A stretch of 8,098 nucleotides of DNA, from contig JADZBY010000673.1 in NCBI GenBank assembly GCA_020851855.1, positions 1 through 8,098 on the forward strand. Reading direction: 5' to 3'. Below, piece by piece: positions 1 through 5,946 of this stretch. This DNA is from Anaerolineae bacterium. Its GTDB lineage: Bacteria > Chloroflexota > Anaerolineae > Aggregatilineales > UBA2796. Position numbers and translations under genes: made by a program. The notes beneath the pieces were generated by a model. That model was not told the DNA's origin and made no database searches. It saw only the letters and a list, made by a program, of their open reading frames with translations. Position 1 is the stretch's first letter. Every line of letters starts with the position of its first letter.

Positions 1-175
1 CCCGCTGACGCCGCTCGGTGTTGTTCAGGGGCGGCGTTTGCTCGCGCAGCGCCTTCGGAAAGTCCTGAATCCACAGGCGCGGGTTCCAGGCGAGCGAGCC
101 GAGAATCGCCACGCCGAGCACGCCGCTATACAACGCCCCATCCGCCACAATCCGCCCGACTTCCACGCCCGTCAT
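1..175 (-). CDS. Partial gene, N-terminal 58 residues of an unrecognised membrane-associated protein
   Basis: The reading frame opens with ATG at 175 and stays open for 58 codons to the window edge, so the C-terminal part is missing. An AGGGGG ribosome binding site (181-186) lies 5 bases before the ATG. The visible protein begins MTGVEVGRIVADG, continues with a hydrophobic stretch at about residues 14-30 that could be one membrane segment, and then turns polar with the segment WNPRLWIQDFPKAL and a charged end. I do not recognise the family and assign no function. It is too short for the ORF caller used at the edge, but start, ribosome binding site and promoter agree in position and orientation, which makes it a credible gene. 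It reads away from typA and is separated from it by a tandem repeat array. Confidence 0.6.
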   Translation of the reverse strand, partial: MTGVEVGRIVADGALYSGVLGVAILGSLAWNPRLWIQDFPKALREQTPPLNNTERRQR

Positions 176-212
176 GATGTCCCCCTACGAGAATTACGCT
201 AATCTATAGTAT

Positions 213-240
213 AGTTTAGGCAAGTCTAAATTTTTGTCAA
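213..240 (-). promoter_or_regulatory. Sigma70-type promoter of the partial minus-strand gene
   Basis: Read on the minus strand, a perfect -35 TTGACA (235-240) is followed by a 16-base spacer and TAAACT (213-218, four of six consensus bases). A better -10 match TATACT (208-213) would need a 21-base spacer, so the exact -10 is uncertain. The stretch is sharply more AT-rich than its surroundings and lies just upstream of the ribosome binding site at 181-186. Confidence 0.6.
215..230. promoter_or_regulatory. Candidate operator, palindrome TTTAGGCAAGTCTAAA
   Basis: The half sites TTTAG and CTAAA are perfectly inverted around six bases, inside the spacer and -10 of the promoter. The form resembles TTAGG...CCTAA boxes bound by metal-dependent repressors of the DtxR/IdeR/MntR family. 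The resemblance is from memory; the regulator gene is not in view. A repressor bound here would block the -35/-10 region directly. Confidence 0.4.
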
Positions 241-285
241 GAGAGAGACGCCATTGAGTTTACGTAATCGGGCAGATGGGTTTCC

Positions 286-305
286 GGGCGGCTCGCGAGC
301 CGCCC
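286..305. repeat. 20-bp perfect palindrome at the left border of the tandem array
   Basis: GGGCGGCTCGCGAGCCGCCC is perfectly self-complementary. Its right arm runs directly into the CCCTACA that starts the 73-bp array. It can form a cruciform or an RNA hairpin, but no T-run follows in the plus direction, so it is not called a terminator. Confidence 0.7.
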
Positions 306-547
306 CTACAGCCGCGCAACATGTAGGGGCGCGTTGCCAGAGACGGTCCGGATGTGGCTGGCCTCGATAGGCGTGGCCCTACATCCGCGCAACGTGTAGG
401 GGCGCGTCGCCAGAGACGGTCCAGATGTGGCTGGCCTCGATAGGCGTGGCCCTACATCCGCGCAACATGTAGGGACGCGTTGCCAGAGACGGTCCGGATG
501 TGGCTGGCCTCGATAGGCGTGGCCCTACAGCCGCGCAACGTGTAGGG
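304..547. repeat. 73-bp tandem repeat array, three full periods plus a fourth junction
   Basis: The motif CCGCGCAAC recurs at 312, 385, 458 and 531, an exact 73-bp period. Each junction carries CCCTACA, 11 bases, TGTAGGG (304-328, 377-401, 450-474, 523-547), a potential 7-bp stem. Between junctions the unit reads through GCCAGAGACGGTCC and TGGCTGGCCTCGATAGGC. Units one and three share GTTGCC and TCCGGATG, while unit two has GTCGCC and TCCAGATG. The array ends in GGGCGCGTC-GT-GACGCGCCC (546-565), another inverted repeat. Open frames across it are products of the repeat and I see no gene signals. Confidence 0.9.
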
Positions 548-615
548 GCGCGTCGTGACGCGCCCGTCATCAGAGCCGCCTCCTATCATAGAATCCACGT
601 GGCGTGGGCTGGATG

Positions 616-648
616 AACAAAACCAGGCCGGGGAAATCCTCGGCCTGG
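616..648 (-). terminator. Rho-independent terminator of typA
   Basis: On the minus strand an 8-bp stem CCAGGCCG / CGGCCTGG (623-630 and 641-648) closes a 10-base loop and is followed by TTTTGTT (622-616). It lies 28 bases after the typA stop codon in the right orientation. Confidence 0.8.
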
Positions 649-675
649 CGGGAAAAGCAACGGTGATAGGCGGAG

Positions 676-2535
<1,860 letters not shown>

Positions 2536-2568
2536 GGGTTTCTACGCCTCATGCGGAGTAACCCATTG

Positions 2569-2597
2569 ATTCTAGCAGAAACATGCGGCGCGCTAAA
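2569..2597 (-). promoter_or_regulatory. Extended -10 promoter of typA
   Basis: On the minus strand TGC TAGAAT gives an extended -10 (TGn at 2575-2577, hexamer at 2569-2574, five of six bases). The -35 region TTTAGC (2592-2597), 17 bases upstream, is weak, as is common with extended -10 promoters. The start of transcription would leave a leader of about 30 bases before the TTG. Confidence 0.55.
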
Positions 2598-2601
2598 GGG
2601 G

Positions 2602-2700
2602 GAACCTCACCCCTGACCCGCGACTGCTCACTCCGCCCACAGAAGCCGATGAGGCGAGAACCACGCGCGGGCGCGGCAGGCTTCGTCCCTATGAGCCTGT
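2602..2700. other. Non-coding stretch with a short fragment of the CCTCACCCC repeat family
   Basis: CCTCACCCCTGACCC near 2605-2619 matches one arm of the fold-back elements at 2713, 4600 and 7905, with no matching second arm close by. I see no ribosome binding site and start combination for a gene here. It looks like a decayed repeat copy upstream of typA. Confidence 0.45.
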
Positions 2701-2712
2701 CATGAACTTCCG

Positions 2713-2856
2713 ACCTCACCCCCTGGCCCCCTCTCCACGCGGAGTACCGCGTAGAGAGGGGGAAGAGCGCGGCGGCAGGGCTGGCGATCTCCCCTCTCCA
2801 CGACTGCCGGGGTCCCCGCTGGGGTGGCAGTCGTGGAGAGGGGCCGGGGGTGAGGT
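2713..2856. repeat. Fold-back intergenic repeat element with near-perfect terminal inverted repeats
   Basis: The outer arms 2713-2739 and 2832-2856 are inverted copies, differing by a two-base indel region in the C-run. Two inner hairpins are nested: ACGCGG-AGTA-CCGCGT flanked by CTCTC/GAGAG (2731-2758), and an 18-bp perfect stem pairing 2791-2808 with 2826-2843. The element is 144 bp and has no open frame with gene signals. It is likely a MITE-like or REP-like dispersed repeat, since arms of the same sequence occur at three other places in this window. Confidence 0.8.
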
Positions 2857-2901
2857 ACGTATCTTGGCTGCGTCGTTCTGCGTACTGTCCGGCGCTCAAA
2901 G

Positions 2902-2921
2902 TGCATAACAGGTTCTATGCA
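2902..2921. repeat. Short inverted repeat TGCATA / TATGCA
   Basis: TGCATA (2902-2907) and TATGCA (2916-2921) are inverted around 8 bases, in the non-coding region upstream of the sugar transport promoter. It could be a regulator site or a chance palindrome. The next 30 bases (2930-2955) carry GTAGGGACGGGGCC and GCGTTGTCC, related to the palindromes of the array at 4641-4951. Confidence 0.3.
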
Positions 2922-2965
2922 ATACGCCGTAGGGACGGGGCCTGCGTTGTCCGTCGTGCGCAAAA

Positions 2966-3003
2966 GGTGTACAGACAATACCCATGACGGTCTATAGACA
3001 ATT
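2966..3003. promoter_or_regulatory. Pair of direct repeats GGTSTAYAGACAATW, candidate regulator sites
   Basis: GGTGTACAGACAATA (2966-2980) and GGTCTATAGACAATT (2989-3003) differ at three positions and start 23 bases apart, about two helical turns. They lie 55-92 bases upstream of the -35 of the sugar transport promoter. The core GTGTACAGACA recurs exactly at 3092-3102 beside the -10. This spacing suggests a regulator binding cooperatively on one face of the DNA. Confidence 0.5.
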
Positions 3004-3057
3004 GCGATTCCACTTCCCCCAACGGTGATCCGATCGCTTTCATACCCGCAGCTTCTG

Positions 3058-3086
3058 TTGACAGGGACGCCCTAAAGTTTTACACT
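3058..3086 (+). promoter_or_regulatory. Sigma70-type promoter of the sugar transport genes
   Basis: A perfect -35 TTGACA (3058-3063) is followed by an ideal 17-base spacer and TACACT (3081-3086, four of six). The predicted start near 3093 gives a leader of about 142 bases before the binding-protein ATG. It is the strongest plus-strand promoter I see in the window. Confidence 0.75.
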
Positions 3087-3096
3087 GGACAGTGTA
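3081..3096. promoter_or_regulatory. Operator-like palindrome TACACTGGACAGTGTA over the -10
   Basis: The site is a perfect 7-2-7 palindrome that starts exactly at the -10 hexamer and reaches the predicted transcription start. That position is typical of a repressor operator. Its right half runs into GTGTACAGACA (3092-3102), and GACATCTTG at 3099-3107 is repeated at 3121-3129, 22 bases on. The regulator is not encoded here and its family is unknown. Confidence 0.6.
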
Positions 3097-3137
3097 CAGA
3101 CATCTTGCAACAGTGGTATGGACATCTTGTTGCGCTC

Positions 3138-3146
3138 AAAGGAGGT
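3138..3146 (+). promoter_or_regulatory. Orphan Shine-Dalgarno AAAGGAGGT in the leader
   Basis: This near-perfect anti-16S match has no ATG, GTG or TTG within 5-15 bases downstream, and lies about 90 bases before the real start. Only an ATC (3149-3151) is suitably placed. The stretch AAAGGA can pair with TCCTTT at 3184-3189. It may be chance, a ribosome standby site, or the relic of a short leader reading frame. Confidence 0.35.
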
Positions 3147-3234
3147 TTATCCCGCCACGGACGCGCATCCCGCCGAGTGATGATCCTTTCCCTCAAACTC
3201 GCTCAGAACGCGGACAAAAGACAGGAGACTTTTC

Positions 3235-4584
3235 ATGTCACGCAGACTGACCCTTATCGTCATTGCCTCACTTATTCTCTCCGCCTTCGTGGCGCCGGTG
3301 CAGGCCCAGGATTGCCCCAACGGCGTCGTGGACCTGCGCGTCGATGACTGGTCGAGCGGCGACCGCGTCGAGTACATGAACCAGGTGGTTGAGGCCTTCG
3401 AGGCCGAGAACCCGTGCATCACCGTGACGTTGGAGCCGAACATCGGCGACGACCAGAATACACGCCGCCTGACGTGGCTCTCGGCGGGGACCAGCCCCGA
3501 CCTGATGGCCTATCCGCCGGAATGGGCCGCCCTGTACATGGAATCCTCGGACGGCGCGGCCTACATGGACCTGACGGCCTATGTCGAGGGTGAGGACGGC
3601 ATCAAGGTCGGTGAGGACGTTTACCAGGGCATTTACGAGCAGGGCTTCTATGATGGCAAGCTCGTGGCGCTGCCCAAAGACTACAGCACGAGCGCGTTCT
3701 ACATCAATACGGCGCTGTTCGATGCCGCCGGCATCCCCTATCCGGAAGAAGGCTGGACCTGGGACGACGCGCTGGACATCGCCCTGCAGCTGACGCTGGA
3801 CTCGGCGGGCAACAACGCGGCCAGCCCGGACTTCAACCCGGATGACGTGGTCCAGTGGGGCATCGACATCATCAACGATGGCTGGTGGCGCGGCTTCCAG
3901 AGCTCTCTCCAGGCCTGGGGCACGCTGACCATCAACGACGAAGGCACGACGACGACCGGCATCCTGAACAGCGAAGCCGCCGCCGACGCGCTGTCCTTCT
4001 ACCGCGACCTCGTGTTCGTGCACCACGTCGCGCCGTCCGCCACGGTGATCGGCGCGGTCGAAGGTGGGCGCACGCAGATGTTCCAGGACGGCAAGATCGC
4101 CATGGGCATGACCTTCCACGGCCCGTGGTGGCAGGACGTCCTGAACGAGACGCCCAACCTCGAATGGTCGGTTGTGCCTGTTCCGGCGGGGCCGGGTGGA
4201 CACAAGAGCGTGCTGATGTGGCTGGGCTGGGGCATTTCTGGCCAGACGCAGCACCCGGATGAGGCGTGGAAGCTGCTGAAGTGGCTGACCACCGAACCCG
4301 GCCAGCGCGTCTTCGCCCTGAAGGCGCTGAGCGGCAACCCGGTTGTCTCCCAGGAAATGCAGCGCGAGAGCGACCCGTACTGGGGCGTGTTCATCGCGGA
4401 AACGAACTACCTCGGCCCGCTGGAAGAGCTGCGCACGCCGTACTACAGCACGTGCGTCTCGACTCCCGCGGCGGACCTGATGAAGCGTCTGCTGGCTGAT
4501 GGCGGCGATGCGCTCGACATCCAGGCCGAACTGGATACGCTCGTGGCGGACGCCGACAAGTGCATCGCGGAAGAAGGCAAGTAA
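3235..4584 (+). CDS. Extracellular solute-binding protein, family 1, of a sugar ABC importer
   Basis: This 449-residue protein captures the substrate outside the membrane and delivers it to the MalF/MalG-like permeases encoded downstream. A Sec signal peptide is clear: MSRRL, a hydrophobic core to about residue 19, and cleavage probably after VQA at residue 24. There is no lipobox cysteine, so it should be released rather than lipid anchored. The mature part matches the MalE-type family: a leading beta strand LRVDDWSS, the segment SAGTSPDLMAYPPEW, the hinge-side KDYSTSAFYINTALF, many tryptophans likely to stack on sugar (WW near residue 220, PWWQD near 300, MWLGWG near 328), and a C-terminal helix pair. 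Four cysteines (27, 61, 407, 443) fall at the two ends and could form disulfides. AGGAGA at 3223-3228 sets the ATG. The sugar is unknown. Confidence 0.9.
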   Translation: MSRRLTLIVIASLILSAFVAPVQAQDCPNGVVDLRVDDWSSGDRVEYMNQVVEAFEAENPCITVTLEPNIGDDQNTRRLTWLSAGTSPDLMAYPPEWAALYMESSDGAAYMDLTAYVEGEDGIKVGEDVYQGIYEQGFYDGKLVALPKDYSTSAFYINTALFDAAGIPYPEEGWTWDDALDIALQLTLDSAGNNAASPDFNPDDVVQWGIDIINDGWWRGFQSSLQAWGTLTINDEGTTTTGILNSEAAADALSFYRDLVFVHHVAPSATVIGAVEGGRTQMFQDGKIAMGMTFHGPWWQDVLNETPNLEWSVVPVPAGPGGHKSVLMWLGWGISGQTQHPDEAWKLLKWLTTEPGQRVFALKALSGNPVVSQEMQRESDPYWGVFIAETNYLGPLEELRTPYYSTCVSTPAADLMKRLLADGGDALDIQAELDTLVADADKCIAEEGK

Positions 4585-4598
4585 TCGGGTAAGGGTTG

Positions 4599-4951
4599 AA
4601 CCTCATCCCCCGACCCCAACGTGGAGAAGGGGAGAAGCAAGCCCCTCTCCATGAGGGAGAGGGGTTGGGGTGAGGGTTGGCAACCTTCTCCCCCGGCGGA
4701 CAACGCAGGCGTTGTCCCTACGGCAAGGGATGTAGGGACGAGGCCGGCCTCGTCCGGAACGGTATTCTCGCCCCTCTCCATGAGGGAGAGGGGTTGGGGT
4801 GAGGGTTGGCAACCTTCTCCCGGCGGACAACGCAGGCGTTGTCCCTACGACACGGGATGTAGGGACGAGGCCGGCCCCGTCCGGAACGGTATTCTCGCCC
4901 CTCTCCATGAGGGAGAGGGATTGGGGTGAGGGTTGGCAACCTTCTCCCGGC
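4599..4951. repeat. Tandem array of a 127-129 bp palindrome-rich repeat, 2.4 copies, with a fold-back left end
   Basis: The start GCCCCTCTCCATGAGG recurs at 4641, 4770 and 4897, giving copies of 129 and 127 bp and a 55-bp partial third. A full copy holds three inverted repeats: a 9-bp stem CCCCTCTCC/GGAGAGGGG around ATGAG, the palindrome GGACAACGCAGGCGTTGTCC (first at 4698-4717) and GGACGAGGCCGGCCTCGTCC (4736-4755; one arm base changed in copy two). The left end 4599-4679 is itself a fold-back, with AACCTCATCCCCCGACCCC facing GGGGTGAGGGTT. The copies are nearly identical, so duplication is recent. No gene is present, and long minus-strand frames here are repeat artefacts. Confidence 0.9.
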
Positions 4952-4968
4952 TCACGACGAAATAGACT

Positions 4969-5013
4969 GGGGCGTAACGTTGCCTCTGAAGCCGCGTTAC
5001 GCCCCCGTTTTTT
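4969..5013 (+). terminator. Rho-independent terminator between binding protein and permease genes
   Basis: GGGGCGTAACG (4969-4979) pairs perfectly with CGTTACGCCCC (4995-5005), an 11-bp GC-rich stem with a 15-base loop, followed by CG and six T (5008-5013). It ends 21 bases before the permease start. It should end most transcripts coming from the binding-protein gene, leaving permease expression to read-through or a separate promoter. Confidence 0.8.
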
Positions 5014-5034
5014 GACGGAAGGACGGTACAGGCT

Positions 5035-5943
5035 ATGCTGCGTCGGATATCCCTGGGCACGCCGATGGCGCGCCGGGAAGCGCTGACTTTTTACATCCTG
5101 ATCCTGCCCTGGTTGATCGGTTTTCTCGCCTTTCTGGCGTATCCGATGCTGCGCTCGCTGTATCTGTCTTTCACCAGCTACAACCTGCTCTCGCCGCCGG
5201 AGTGGGTGGGCCTGCGCAACTACGAGCGCATCTTCGCCGACGCCGATTTCTGGCAGTCGCTCAAGGTGACGTTCCTCTACGCGCTGGGCAGTGTGCCGGG
5301 CGGCTCGATCATCGCGCTGGCGCTGGCCATGGTGCTGTCGCAAAAGCTGCGCGGCATCAACGTGTGGCGCACGATCTTCTTCCTGCCGTCCGTGCTGAGC
5401 AGCGTGGCCGTCGCCGTGTTGTGGCTGTTCATCTTCCGCCCGGAAGGCGGCCTGTTGAACATGGTCCTGGGCTGGTTCGGGATCAAGGGGCCGGACTGGC
5501 TGTTCAGCGAGCAGTGGGCGTTGCCCGCGCTGATCATCATGAGCTGGTGGACGGTGGGCGGCCAGATGGTGATTTACCTGGCCGGGCTGAAGGGCATCCC
5601 CGAGGTGCTGTACGAGGCGGCGGAGATCGACGGCGCGAACGACTGGACCCGGTTCCGCCGCATTACGTTGCCCATGCTCAGCCCGACGATCTTCTTCAAC
5701 CTGGTGCTGGGCATCATCGGCGCGTTTCAGGTCTTCGACGTGGGCTGGGTCATGACGCGCGGCGGCCCGAACGATGCCACCCTGTTTTACATGCTGAATC
5801 TCTACACGCGCGCCTTCAAGATGACGCAGATGGGCTATGCGTCGGCGCTGGCCTGGATATTGTTCCTGATCATCATGTTCATCACGCTTCTGGTCATCCG
5901 TTCGTCCGCCGCCTGGGTCTATTACGAAGCAGAGGTGCGTTAA
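5035..5943 (+). CDS. MalF-like sugar ABC transporter permease
   Basis: This 302-residue integral membrane protein forms half of the sugar channel with the next gene product. Six membrane segments can be read at about residues 18-38, 76-101, 112-133, 163-184, 215-236 and 270-289. The cytoplasmic EAA loop that contacts the ATPase is intact: EAAEIDGANDWTRF from residue 194, then ITLP (210-213). The length is normal for the family and the first loop is short, unlike the partner. The chosen ATG has only a weak AAGGA (5019-5023) 11 bases away. ATG at 5065 (residue 11, MARREALTFY) fits many relatives and is a real alternative: TTGACG (5012-5017), 16 bases, TATGCT (5034-5039) would make a promoter serving that start. 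The gene ends 3 bases before the next ATG, so the two permeases are co-translated. Confidence 0.93.
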   Translation: MLRRISLGTPMARREALTFYILILPWLIGFLAFLAYPMLRSLYLSFTSYNLLSPPEWVGLRNYERIFADADFWQSLKVTFLYALGSVPGGSIIALALAMVLSQKLRGINVWRTIFFLPSVLSSVAVAVLWLFIFRPEGGLLNMVLGWFGIKGPDWLFSEQWALPALIIMSWWTVGGQMVIYLAGLKGIPEVLYEAAEIDGANDWTRFRRITLPMLSPTIFFNLVLGIIGAFQVFDVGWVMTRGGPNDATLFYMLNLYTRAFKMTQMGYASALAWILFLIIMFITLLVIRSSAAWVYYEAEVR

Positions 5944-5946
5944 CAC

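Noticed and set aside
304..547. CRISPR array
   Set aside because: The whole 73-bp unit is conserved, including what would be spacers, and no cas gene is near. It is a plain tandem repeat.
379..570. 63-residue minus-strand frame with repeated protein segments
   Set aside because: It is the translation of the 73-bp array, and 73 is not a multiple of three, so the frame shifts each unit. No ribosome binding site is seen.
3105..3347. Small plus-strand frame in the leader of the binding-protein gene, with ATG at 3180
   Set aside because: It lacks a ribosome binding site at a useful distance, overlaps the true gene in another frame and ends in an arginine-rich shadow tail.
3268..4254. 328-residue minus-strand frame opposite the binding protein
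   Set aside because: Antisense shadow. The plus-strand frame has a signal peptide and family features.
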